From the NCBI RefSeq assembly GCF_030733745.1, contig NZ_JASHIK010000016.1:53672-117671 (forward strand): a DNA stretch of 64,000 nucleotides, given 5' to 3'. Within the stretch, counting starts at the first letter, position 1. Each line of letters starts with the position of its first letter. The translations under genes and the position numbers were made by a program. This stretch comes from Stappia sp. MMSF_3263 (lineage in GTDB: Bacteria; Pseudomonadota; Alphaproteobacteria; Rhizobiales; Stappiaceae). The notes below the pieces were generated by a model that had not been told where the DNA came from, made no database searches, and worked only from the letters and a program-made list of their open reading frames with translations. Below, in pieces: positions 8,244-16,235 of this stretch.

Positions 8244-9791
8244 TTACTTCCAGCTTGTCGCGTAGAAGCGCGGCAATTCGTCAGCCGACGGAGTGAAGTC
8301 GAGCTGGGCATTGTAGGTGTAGTTCTTGGTGTAGCTGAACAGCGGCAGCCAGTAGACCTCGTCGGCAATCAGCTGCAGGGCCTCGGTGTAACCGGCCTTG
8401 CGCACCAGCGGGTCCGTTGCCAGATCGGCGCGGCGAACCGCTTCCTGGAGTGCTGCGTCCTTGGCCGGGTCGTCCGGACCGCCGCCGAAGAAGTAGCTGG
8501 TGATGGCCGAGACGTCGGGGATGGAGGACGAGCCCCAGGTCATGTTGGCGACCGGTACCTTGCCTTCGCGGATCAGGTCGCGGGCGGCGGCGTATTTCAT
8601 CCAGCGCAGGTTGGCCTTGATGCCGACCTTGGCGAGGTCGCCCATGATCGCCTCGGTGACCTCACGATCGCGGTAGCCATAAAAGTCGACCGTGAAGCCG
8701 TCCGCCTTGCCGGCTTCGGCAAGCAGGGCCGTTGCCTTTGCCGGGTCGTAATCATAGGCGGCGACATCGTCCGTGCAGCCGAACTGGGTCGGATGGCAGG
8801 CGGCGTTCACCAGTTGGCTGTTCTCGCCCATCAGGTACTTGGCGATGCGGGCCCGGTCGATGGCGTGGCCGACAGCCTTGCGTACGCGCACGTCGGTGAA
8901 GACGTCGGTGCCGCTGGTGCCCTTCAGGTCGAAGGTCAGGTAGCTGATGCGCATGGTCGGCGCGTTGACCGACGTGAGGTGCGGTGCTTCGGCAAGGGCA
9001 GCGGCCTGGTCGTTGCTGATGCCCCAGACCCAGTCGACGCCGCCGGTCATCAACTCGGCGATCTGCGTCGCGCCGTCCGAGATCGTACGGTAGGTGATCG
9101 CGCCGATGGACGGCTTGCCCTTGGGGCCGCCCTCGAAATAAGCCTCGTTGGCTTCCATCGTCACCGTGTCGCCGGTACCGAAGCCCGTCACCTTGTAGGG
9201 GCCCGTGCCGTTCGCCGGGACAGCGGCGAAGCGCTTGTTGCCGTCGCTGCCGGCCTCGGCCTTGTCGAAATGTCCCTCGGCCATGATCGGCAGCACGAGG
9301 GCCAGATAGGAGAGGGCGGCGGGGAAGGGCTCGTTGAGATGCAGGCGGACCGAATTGTCGCCGGTCTTCTCCGCGCTCTTCAGCCACTTGATGTCGCCGT
9401 AGTTGAGGACGGCGTTCTTCGGGTCGACGACGAAGTTCAGCGTGTAGACGACATCCTCGGGGCCGAAGCTGCTGCCGTCATGAAACGTGACGCCCTCACG
9501 CAGGTCGAACTCGAGCGTGTACGGGTCGACCTGGCGCCAGGCGGTGGCCAGAAGCGGCTCGAAGGTCTGGGCCGCCTGATCCCAGTAGACGAGCCCGTCA
9601 TAGACATGCTGCGAGACGACAACCGCTTCGCGGGACGTGTCGAAATAGGTGTCGGCCGCGGTCAGTTCCTTCTCCGCCGACCACACGAGCGTGTTCTCCG
9701 CCGGTCCGGCAAGGGCCGGGCTGGCAAAAGGAGCTGCGAGGAAGAGGGACGCGGCAAGTGCCGTTCCGAGTTTCAAGCTGTTCAGGGACAT
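8244..9791 (-). CDS. Peptide ABC transporter substrate-binding protein (SBP family 5)
   Basis: This is a periplasmic binding protein of the DppA/OppA family, 515 residues, with a clear signal peptide (hydrophobic LGTALAASLFLAAPFASPALA, cleavage expected after ALA). The family signature is seen as DLREGVTFHDGSSFGPEDVVYT and later GPYKVTGF. An AGGAGG ribosome-binding site lies 6 nt before the ATG. It heads the minus-strand transporter operon, is divergent from an IclR regulator, and delivers substrate to the two permeases downstream. Peptides are the family norm, but opines or glycosides cannot be excluded. Confidence 0.92.
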   Translation of the reverse strand: MSLNSLKLGTALAASLFLAAPFASPALAGPAENTLVWSAEKELTAADTYFDTSREAVVVSQHVYDGLVYWDQAAQTFEPLLATAWRQVDPYTLEFDLREGVTFHDGSSFGPEDVVYTLNFVVDPKNAVLNYGDIKWLKSAEKTGDNSVRLHLNEPFPAALSYLALVLPIMAEGHFDKAEAGSDGNKRFAAVPANGTGPYKVTGFGTGDTVTMEANEAYFEGGPKGKPSIGAITYRTISDGATQIAELMTGGVDWVWGISNDQAAALAEAPHLTSVNAPTMRISYLTFDLKGTSGTDVFTDVRVRKAVGHAIDRARIAKYLMGENSQLVNAACHPTQFGCTDDVAAYDYDPAKATALLAEAGKADGFTVDFYGYRDREVTEAIMGDLAKVGIKANLRWMKYAAARDLIREGKVPVANMTWGSSSIPDVSAITSYFFGGGPDDPAKDAALQEAVRRADLATDPLVRKAGYTEALQLIADEVYWLPLFSYTKNYTYNAQLDFTPSADELPRFYATSWK

Positions 9792-9946
9792 CTGGACCTC
9801 CTGGGCGCTGGATCGCCCTTGATCGATATTTTGTTACGATTATCAAATAATGATTATCGACATCGATATTTAAACGTGGCAACTTATTGCTTGTCAAGCG
9901 CGGCCGTCTCGTGCGGCAAATGAGGCGAGGGGAGCGACGACACACC
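9792..9946. promoter_or_regulatory. Divergent promoter/operator region between peptide transporter and IclR regulator
   Basis: This AT-rich 155-bp spacer separates the divergent binding-protein gene and regulator gene. It contains a perfect inverted repeat TATCGA-CA-TCGATA (9855-9868), a related CGATATT copy about 40 bp away (9824-9830 and 9864-9870 region), and two GATTATC boxes. Such short inverted boxes are what an IclR-type dimer would bind, so this is the likely operator. Assigning it to this regulator is inference. Confidence 0.5.
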
Positions 9947-10726
9947 ATGAACGAACAGGCCAGGCCACCGGTGCTTGCCAGCACGCTCGAGCGGGGGATG
10001 CGGGTGCTGGCGCTTTTCCGCGACAACCACGCCCCGCTCAGCCTGACCGAGATCGCCGAGGCGGCCGGGCTGGAAAAGAGCGCCGCGCAGCGGCTGACCT
10101 ACACGTTGCACGCGCTTGGCTATCTTGACCGGGACGAGAAGACCCGCCGCTACCGGCCAGGTCTCAGGATGCTCGATCTCGCCTATGCCTTTCTCATTCA
10201 CGACCGGCTTCTGGAGCGCGCGCTGCCGCGCATGATCGAGGCGAGCCGGACATTCCGGACCACGGTCAATCTTGGCGTTCTCGACGGTCACGAGGTCGTC
10301 TACAAGGCCCGGATTCCTCATACGAGCCTTGCCTATGACACGACGCTGATCGGCGTGCGGCAGCCGGCGGCGGTCACGGCTGTGGGGCAGGTGATCGCGG
10401 CTTTCTCGCCGCCGGAGGCGCTGGAGACGATGCTGGCGCCCGGCCTGCCGGAGCCGGTCACGCCCTTCACCTGTCAGGATCCGCAGATTGTGCGCGCCCG
10501 CGTCGCCCAGGCGCAACGCGAGGGCTATGTCATCTCGGTGCAACAGATCATGGTGCAGGAGATCGTCATCGCGGCGCCCGTGATCGGGGCGAACCGGCAG
10601 GCGGTCGCCGCGATAAGCATGCCCGTCTATCTGCCCGAGTGGGACGAGGAACGGGTGCGGCGCGAACTCGTGCCGGCAATCACCGATGCCTCGCGGACGA
10701 TTTCCTCGATCGTGGCGCTGAGCTGA
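9947..10726 (+). CDS. IclR-family transcriptional regulator
   Basis: This is a DNA-binding regulator with the IclR layout. The N-terminal winged HTH (LSLTEIAEAAGLEKSAAQRLTYTLH) is followed by the effector-binding domain (PAAVTAVGQVIAAFSP, with the GYVIS and AAISMPVY strands). The preferred start is the ATG at 9947, with an AGGGGAG ribosome-binding site upstream. A TTG-type start at 9887 is possible but weak. The gene is divergent from the peptide ABC transporter operon, so it probably controls it in response to a substrate or breakdown product. Confidence 0.88.
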   Translation: MNEQARPPVLASTLERGMRVLALFRDNHAPLSLTEIAEAAGLEKSAAQRLTYTLHALGYLDRDEKTRRYRPGLRMLDLAYAFLIHDRLLERALPRMIEASRTFRTTVNLGVLDGHEVVYKARIPHTSLAYDTTLIGVRQPAAVTAVGQVIAAFSPPEALETMLAPGLPEPVTPFTCQDPQIVRARVAQAQREGYVISVQQIMVQEIVIAAPVIGANRQAVAAISMPVYLPEWDEERVRRELVPAITDASRTISSIVALS

Positions 10727-10742
10727 GACGAGAGAGACGCTC

Positions 10743-11177
10743 TCACATGACCTGGAGCGTGGCGGCGGCGAGGGCCGCATAGCGGCCGGTCTTGGCAATG
10801 GCGACCAGCACGAGAAACACGACGAAGCGCTCGCGCATGATGCCGGCCGCCAGCGTCAGGGGGTCGCCGATCACCGGCATCCAGGAAAGCAGCAGCGACC
10901 ATTTCCCGTAGCGCGCGTACCAGCCCTGCGCCCGCACCAGCGCGGCTTCGCCGACGGGGAACCAGCGCCGGTCGCGAAACCGCTCGATGCCCCGTCCCAG
11001 CAGCCAGTTGACGACCGAACCGAGCGTGTTGCCAAGGCTTGCCACGACGACAAGGCCGCTCGCCGGATGTCCGGCCAGCAGCAGGCCGGCAAGCAGCCCT
11101 TCCGATTGCAGCGGCAGCAGCGTTGCCGCCCCGAAGGCGGAGAGGAACAGCCCCCCGTAGATGCCAAGCAGCAGCAT
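10743..11177 (-). CDS. YqaA/DedA-like small membrane protein (SNARE-associated Golgi family)
   Basis: This 144-residue integral membrane protein has four hydrophobic segments. The conserved GNTLGSVVNWLLGRG motif and the late-domain LSWMPVIGDPLTLAAG motif identify the YqaA branch of the DedA/SNARE-associated family. DedA proteins are linked to lipid carrier flipping and membrane homeostasis; the role of YqaA members is not settled. It converges on the IclR gene with a 16-nt gap. It is the last chromosomal gene before the island. Confidence 0.85.
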   Translation of the reverse strand: MLLLGIYGGLFLSAFGAATLLPLQSEGLLAGLLLAGHPASGLVVVASLGNTLGSVVNWLLGRGIERFRDRRWFPVGEAALVRAQGWYARYGKWSLLLSWMPVIGDPLTLAAGIMRERFVVFLVLVAIAKTGRYAALAAATLQVM

Positions 11178-11902
11178 GTGTCGCGGCGACCCTTCCGTTC
11201 CGTTTGTCTGGCATGCCTATAGGCCAGCGGGCAGCGGCCGTCACGCGCCGACCTTGCTCGCGGACATTTCCCGGGACGCGGGGTAGCAGACGGAACGACT
11301 CGCCGGACCGTTGAGACAACTGCAGGAGCGGAAGGGAAGGAGCGTCCGCCGGGCCCGCCGGCTGGGGTGGGAAAGGCGCTGGCACTGGTCCGGCGGACGC
11401 GAAGGGTTTTTATCCGCGACATGTTTTACGTCGATGGGGCGTCGCGGTTCGTTGTGTGGCGGCGGGCGCGAGACGGGCTGACCTTCCGTTGACCGGCCGC
11501 GCCGCTGTGTTCAACGAACCAAGAACCGTGCCAAGTGCGGAATTGTGGTGTTCCTGGCCGAAAACCTTGCGTGAGGCGCGCGCTTGGCCGCGTCAAGGGC
11601 GAGCCGGCGACGTGTTCGATCCGCATATGGCATCGATGGATTCGCGTTTTGCGAAGAAATAATCCTGTTATGCAATCGTATTCAGATTGGCGTTTCGCGA
11701 AGTTCGTTGCGTGGATCGTGAAATGATCGGAAAGACCAGAAGGATGACCACCGGTTGTCAACGTCCGGGAAACATCCATGGGATCGATGCGGGTGGCCAC
11801 GAGCCCGGCCGGCGTCGAATGAGCCGGAGCCGCTGATGGCGGCTTGCTCGCGTGTCGTTTAGGGGGAGGTGTTCTTCGCCGGTGAATCGCTTTTGAAGCG
11901 AG
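11178..11902. other. Non-coding chromosomal stretch left of the island
   Basis: I see no convincing gene in these 725 bases. Short open frames on both strands have no recognizable motif and no ribosome-binding site. The part after about 11640 is noticeably AT-richer. A 9-bp inverted repeat (GGTTCGTTG at 11446-11454 and CAACGAACC at 11512-11520) is present with unknown meaning. Just before the att repeat is a small hairpin, CGCTT-TTG-AAGCG. Confidence 0.5.
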
Positions 11903-11918
11903 GTGGTACGCCCAACGG
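11903..11918. repeat. Left attachment-site repeat (duplicate of tRNA-Glu 3' end)
   Basis: The sequence GTGGTACGCCCAACGG is identical to 43293-43308. The preceding bases AAGCG are also shared with the right copy, with two mismatches between. It has no tRNA body attached, as expected for the displaced end of an integrated element. Confidence 0.8.
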
Positions 11919-12473
11919 AAGTAGACGGAGTAAAGAAAAACAATGGCTTAGGCGAAAAACCGTCTAACCAACGAGCCGTTGATCCACATGGCAAAATTAG
12001 GGAATCGCCTAACCGTTCCAAGTAAACGGAAGGCTTCCGCCGATACAGTGCCACAACCGAATTCGTTCTGCTGACAAAGGTCTTTATGCAGAGCGACCGC
12101 GCCGGGGTCAAATCAAGCCTCCGCAACCAAAATTACCAAGCAATATCAGAGATTACAGACACTCCTTGGCCCAAAAGCCGGGGCGTTTCTGCGTTCAGGC
12201 ACATTTGAGGCACACTCAGAATCAATGGCACACAACAACCGCCAATATATGCCAGCGGTTTGAGCACCAAAGTCGATCGCTGGTGTGCCTCAGGCACATC
12301 CGCTACTTCCGGATCATGAACGTGCCGTATGGCAAGTACGTCACCCGCGTCGTGACCGGGCAGGATCTGGATGGCTCATCCGACGAAGCTGGTGCAGTCG
12401 GCAGCTAAGGCGTCCGTCGCCCCACCCAAGCCGAGCTATCGGCCGCGTCTGCCGGTCAATATCGGCGAACTGC

Positions 12474-12611
12474 TTAAGCTACTCTCCACACCTGCTGATC
12501 GGGTTCGATGCTGTTGAAGTAGACCACGGCGGGCGGCTGTCCGCCATGGGCGGCGTGTGGCCGCTGGTGATTGTAGAACTCGACGACGGAACGCCCACGG
12601 GACCGGTTTTG
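12474..12611 (-). pseudogene. IS3-family transposase, C-terminal remnant
   Basis: The minus-strand reading ends with FYNHQRPHAAHGG and QPPAVVY before a TAA at 12474-12476. This is the characteristic C-terminal end of IS3-family (IS407/IS2-like) integrase-type transposases. Only about 40 residues remain, and upstream of about 12611 the similarity stops and an SDR remnant on the other strand begins. It cannot be functional. Confidence 0.6.
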
Positions 12612-12905
12612 AGCGCAAGCTTCTTTACCCATGGCATCCCTGGACTGGACGGCAAGTCTGCGAGCTTCGGCAGCATCGACATTCCGGATTATGCCGAGGC
12701 CATAGCACAGTATCGTGCGTTCGTGGACGGAGCCAACGGTAACCAGCCGGGCGATCCGAAGCTGCTCGCTGAGATGATCGTGGCACTTGCTTCGCAGGGC
12801 GAGGTGCCCTCGCGGCTCGTGTTCGGCGAAGACGCCCGGCAGTGGGCCGGTTCTAAGGTTGATCAATTGCGGCAGGAGATCACCCGGTCCGCAGATCACG
12901 GATGA
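12612..12905 (+). pseudogene. SDR oxidoreductase, 3' remnant
   Basis: The plus-strand frame from about 12612 to the TGA at 12903-12905 reads IPDYAEAIAQYRAFVDGANG, then NQPGDPKLLAEMIVALA, and ends near KVDQLRQEITRS. This is the C-terminal third of the common SDR oxidoreductases that carry a GNQPGDP motif. The nucleotide-binding and catalytic parts are missing, replaced at the 5' side by the IS3 remnant. It lies beside an intact TetR/SDR pair, suggesting decay of a redox gene cluster. Confidence 0.6.
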
Positions 12906-13047
12906 CACGACAGTCCAAGGCACCGGCAGGGGAGTGATTAATCAGCCCTATAAGTGACCCTCGGGTGCTTCCTATAGACGAGCCTCCAATGGGACGTCCG
13001 GATCGGACTAAAGAAGCAGATCGTGGATCTCTGGGCGCGGCTCCTCT

Positions 13048-13665
13048 TTAGGTGCCACGCTTCCCCGGCCAGGCCGTGAGTGCGAGATCGATCAGCTGCT
13101 TTAACCGGGTGTTGCAGGCGCCATCGCAGGCCTGTGCCGACATGCCCTGAATGATCGCGCCATAGAAGCGCGCGAGCGTATCTGTGTCAGTCTGCGCTGG
13201 CAATTCGCCTTCCTCGACGGCCCGGTCAAAGCGGGTTTTGAGGATCTGCATCGAGGCTTCCCGCAAGGCCGCTGTCATCTGCGCGACGGATGCGTTTTCT
13301 TCCGCATGCTGCAGAACGGCCGTCGAGACCATGCAGCCGCGCGGCTTGCCGGGCTGCGTGTCTCCGTCAGCGATATCGTAAAGGTACAGCCTGAGGGCGT
13401 CGTAAACCGGAAGGGGTGATTGCAGGATTTCCATCCGGCGGCCGCTTTCACGGGCAATGCCGAACTCGAGCGCCTGACGGTAGAGTTCCTGCTTCGAGCC
13501 GAACATGGAGTAGAGCGTTGGCGGATTGATCCCCATGGCCTTCGTGAGGTCGGCGGTCGAGGTCCCTTCATAACCGCGTTCCCAGAACAGGCGAGCCGCG
13601 ATGTCGAGGCCCGCGTCGCGTTCGATCGCGCGAGGTCTGCCCCGTTTGCGAGCTGGCTTCGGCAT
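13048..13665 (-). CDS. TetR-family transcriptional regulator
   Basis: This 205-residue regulator has an N-terminal TetR HTH (GYEGTSTADLTKAMGINPPT followed by LYSMFGSKQELY) and a C-terminal ligand domain with GKPRGCMVSTAVLQ, which resembles the AcrR/YcdC-like C-terminal domain. It is divergent from an SDR gene. A near-perfect 13-bp inverted repeat spans the shared promoter, and its left arm overlaps this gene's own start codon, fitting autorepression plus repression of the SDR. The inducer is unknown. Confidence 0.88.
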   Translation of the reverse strand: MPKPARKRGRPRAIERDAGLDIAARLFWERGYEGTSTADLTKAMGINPPTLYSMFGSKQELYRQALEFGIARESGRRMEILQSPLPVYDALRLYLYDIADGDTQPGKPRGCMVSTAVLQHAEENASVAQMTAALREASMQILKTRFDRAVEEGELPAQTDTDTLARFYGAIIQGMSAQACDGACNTRLKQLIDLALTAWPGKRGT

Positions 13666-13733
13666 TAAATAGTGATCCCTATTAAATTATTGACATCGTC
13701 ATTTGCATCCTTATTGTAGCGGTCACTATTTAA
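13665..13733. promoter_or_regulatory. Divergent promoter with TetR-type operator
   Basis: Inverted arms TTAAATAGTGATC (13665-13677) and GGTCACTATTTAA (13721-13733) match at 12 of 13 positions. Between them lies a plus-strand promoter candidate: -35 TTGACA at 13690-13695 and -10 TATTGT at 13712-13717, with 16-nt spacing. The arrangement suggests that the adjacent TetR protein controls both divergent genes. Confidence 0.6.
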
Positions 13734-13752
13734 TTTAGCAACGGAGTGATCC

Positions 13753-14526
13753 ATGACCCAGAGACTTGAAAACAAGATTGCCCTCATCACCGGAAGTTCA
13801 CGCGGCATCGGGCGGGCGGTTGCCCTTGCGTTGGCGAAGGAAGGCGCGGCGCTGATCGGCGTGCATTACACCGCCAATGCCGATGCAGCCAATGCCACGC
13901 TTCGCGACATCGAGGCGCTCGGGGTGAAGGCGGTTGGCGTCAAGGCCGACTTGCGGGAGGGCAAGGAGGCGGCCGACAGCCTTTGGGCGCAGTTCGGCGA
14001 AGCTTCGCGTGCCGAGACGGGCTCCGCCGCTCTCGACATTCTGGTGAACAACGCCGGCATTGCGCCCGCCCTGCCGTTGAAGCAGACGAGCGAAGCTGTG
14101 TTCGACGAGGTTATGGCCATCAATTACAAGGCGCCATTCTTCCTGATACAGACCGTGGCCGACCATATTCGCGACAATGGCCGCATCATCAATGTATCGA
14201 CCGGCTTCACCCGGATTGCGGCACCGACACATCCGGCCTATGCGGCCTCCAAGGGGGCACTGGAAACATTGACGCTGGCGCTGGCGCCGGAATTTGCCGC
14301 GCGCGGTATCACGGTCAATGCCGTGCTACCGGGCGTGACGGAGACGGACATGAATGCCGAGTGGCTGGCATTGCCGGATGCGCGCGCCGGCGCCGAAGCC
14401 CTCTCGGTCTTCTCACGCGTCGGAAATCCGGAAGACGTCGCCGACGTCATCGCCTTTCTGGCATCGAACGAGGCGCGATGGACGACGGGCCAGATGATTG
14501 ATGCGACCGGCGGCGCCCGGATCTGA
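13753..14526 (+). CDS. SDR family oxidoreductase (TetR-controlled)
   Basis: This is a classical SDR of 257 residues. It shows TGSSRGIG (cofactor binding), NNAGIAP, the catalytic YAASKG, and VLPGVTETDM after the active site. The C-terminal TTGQMIDATGG is typical of FabG-like members. A GGAG ribosome-binding site precedes the ATG. It is divergent from TetR with the shared operator, so it is probably induced by a small molecule it helps to reduce. No substrate can be assigned. Confidence 0.88.
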   Translation: MTQRLENKIALITGSSRGIGRAVALALAKEGAALIGVHYTANADAANATLRDIEALGVKAVGVKADLREGKEAADSLWAQFGEASRAETGSAALDILVNNAGIAPALPLKQTSEAVFDEVMAINYKAPFFLIQTVADHIRDNGRIINVSTGFTRIAAPTHPAYAASKGALETLTLALAPEFAARGITVNAVLPGVTETDMNAEWLALPDARAGAEALSVFSRVGNPEDVADVIAFLASNEARWTTGQMIDATGGARI

Positions 14527-14572
14527 ACAATCCCGACCACGCGGCCGTGAGAGGCGGTCCGCACATGGCCGG

Positions 14573-14604
14573 GGCGAGCGCATCGCAACTAAGATGCGCT
14601 CGCC
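14573..14604. terminator. Hairpin between convergent genes
   Basis: A perfect 12-bp inverted repeat GGCGAGCGCATC / GATGCGCTCGCC (14573-14584 and 14593-14604) with an 8-nt loop lies between the SDR (+) and the GST remnant (-). There is no T tract, but the position suggests a bidirectional transcription stop. Confidence 0.45.
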
Positions 14605-14631
14605 GCAGCGGCGTTATCGCCGAACTGCAGA

Positions 14632-15216
14632 TCAGCTCAATCCTTCCTCCGCAAACGCCCGGATGACGGAAGGCATTGCCTTCATGCGGTCCAGGCAATT
14701 CTGCAGATTTGCGGGCAGATCAACGCCGCTCTTTGGCGCAACCATCAGGATCCAGAAGAGATAGCAGGCGGCAATCGTCATGTCGTTGCTGATCACGAAT
14801 GCCTTGTCGCCCATCTGATCGGCGAGAATTGCGAAGGCCTTCTTGATCTTCTCCCGGGCACGCTGCTTTTCCGGTTCGGGGAAATCCCTGAAGAACGGGG
14901 CGTAGGCTCCGTGGATTTAGCTGGACATGTAGGCGAGTGCCTCGAATGTCCGCCACCTGAGCATGCGGTCTTCGGGCAGGAGCTTACCGCTTTCCTCGGC
15001 GATATAGGTCAGGATGACCTGATTCTCCGTCAGGATCGTTCCGTCGTCCATCTCGATGGTTGGAATGTAGCCCTTCGGGTTGAGCGCCAGAAAATCGCGG
15101 CCATCCTCCGTCCTTTTCTCGCGATCGATGCCGACGAGCCGATAGGCAAGCCCGGCCTCGATGAGCGCTATGTGATCGGCCAGGCTGCAGGCGCCGGGAT
15201 AATAAAACAGCTTCAC
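14632..15216 (-). pseudogene. Glutathione S-transferase interrupted by an in-frame TAA
   Basis: The N-terminal half (MKLFYYPGACSLADHIALIE, then ALNPKGYIPTIEMDDG and LTENQVILTYIAE) is a GST thioredoxin-fold domain. After AYMSS the frame meets TAA at 14917-14919 and continues in the same frame with IHGAYAPFFRDFPEPE through the helical domain to a natural stop at 14632. No indel is needed: a single GAA-to-TAA change would explain the break, because related GSTs carry Glu at this point. The product is therefore probably a truncated, inactive 99-residue protein, unless the stop is a sequencing error. It is divergent from an HxlR regulator. Confidence 0.82.
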
Positions 15217-15338
15217 GTGCGATCTCCTTGTTGAACCCGGCCAGAGTCGATGCTTGGAACCAGGTCTAATTTGTTGACCACAGCCATTTATGGGACTTAA
15301 AAGAAGCCGTCAAAAGCATAAATTTCGAAGCAGGTCAG

Positions 15339-15707
15339 ATGGATATGACTGTCAAGCCAGCCGGCGCCGACTGTCGTGCCGTAAGCGAGATCCTCAGTCG
15401 CATCGGCGACAAGTGGACGATCCAGGTGGTCGTCGCGCTTCGCTCGGGCCCACACCGCTTCAACGAAATCAAGCGGCGCGTGGGCGGCATTTCGCAGCAG
15501 ATGCTGACCAGGACGCTCAAGACGCTGGAACGCGACGGTATGGTCGACCGCACCGTGCGCCACACCACGCCGCCGCAGGTCGAATATGCCCTGACGCCGC
15601 TCGGACATTCCCTGTCCGAAGCCGCAAGGCAGCTCGCCGATTGGGCAGCGGCCCATCGCGAAGCAATTGCAGCCAATCGCATCCGTCACGACAACCGCCA
15701 GCCTTGA
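15339..15707 (+). CDS. HxlR-family transcriptional regulator
   Basis: This small winged-helix regulator (122 residues) has the HxlR signature: DCRAVSEILSRIGDKWTIQV, RFNEIKRRVGGISQQMLTRT and a following LERDGMVDRTV wing. The Cys near residue 12 in the DC motif is the usual redox/electrophile-sensing position. It is divergent from the broken GST gene, which it probably controlled. An alternative start is the ATG two codons downstream. Confidence 0.88.
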   Translation: MDMTVKPAGADCRAVSEILSRIGDKWTIQVVVALRSGPHRFNEIKRRVGGISQQMLTRTLKTLERDGMVDRTVRHTTPPQVEYALTPLGHSLSEAARQLADWAAAHREAIAANRIRHDNRQP

Positions 15708-15891
15708 AGCATTCCCGTCACAACAGGGCCGAAGCCCAGCCAGTCGGCATCGGAACGTCTGCACTGGGCTCGCCGCCTTCGGGACGAGCCGGAGTCACCA
15801 CGCCACGCTTCGGCGCTGTGCGAGCTCGAAGAGCTGCCAAGGCAAAAGATTTCCACAGCGATCGGTGCGCTTTCTGGATCCCTTCGACGCT

Positions 15892-16068
15892 TCAGGGAAA
15901 CAGCACTCTGCTGGTCTCCCGCAAATAGCGACGCGGCGGACAACCCATTTTACGCTTGAACGCTGCAGCGAAGGCGTATTCCGACATATATCCCAGCGAG
16001 GTCGCGATTTCGGCGATACTGTCGCGGGTTTCGATCAGCCGTTCGTCGGCGGGCTTGACGGTCCTATC
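15892..16068 (-). pseudogene. AraC-family regulator, C-terminal HTH remnant
   Basis: The minus strand reads SIAEIATSLGYMSEYAFAAA, then FKRKMGCPPRRYLRETS, before a TGA at 15892-15894. This is the second helix-turn-helix of AraC-family regulators. No N-terminal domain or start codon is present upstream on this strand, so it is a decayed fragment. Confidence 0.65.
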
Positions 16069-16178
16069 CGATTCGTCGCACCAGATGCCCTATCCGAAGT
16101 CGATCGGAGGGCTTTGTCCTTCCGTTGGAGCAGGCCGAGAGCGACGAGCCTATTTAAGCGCGCTTACGTTAGCATGCT

Positions 16179-16214
16179 CGCTATTTAAATATGGTCAGGA
16201 TTGTTTAAATAGCG
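16179..16214. promoter_or_regulatory. Inverted repeat upstream of fic
   Basis: Perfect 11-bp arms CGCTATTTAAA (16179-16189) and TTTAAATAGCG (16204-16214) are separated by 14 bp, just ahead of the Fic gene. A third degenerate copy (CCTATTTAAG) lies near 16158. The Fic protein ends in a helix-turn-helix domain, so autoregulation through this site is possible. Confidence 0.5.
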
Positions 16215-16235
16215 TCATGCTGCCAAGATGACGCT

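Noticed and set aside
8226..9923. Long plus-strand open frame (565 codons) opposite the peptide-binding protein
   Set aside because: This is a high-GC shadow frame; the minus strand encodes an unmistakable signal peptide and SBP family 5 protein.
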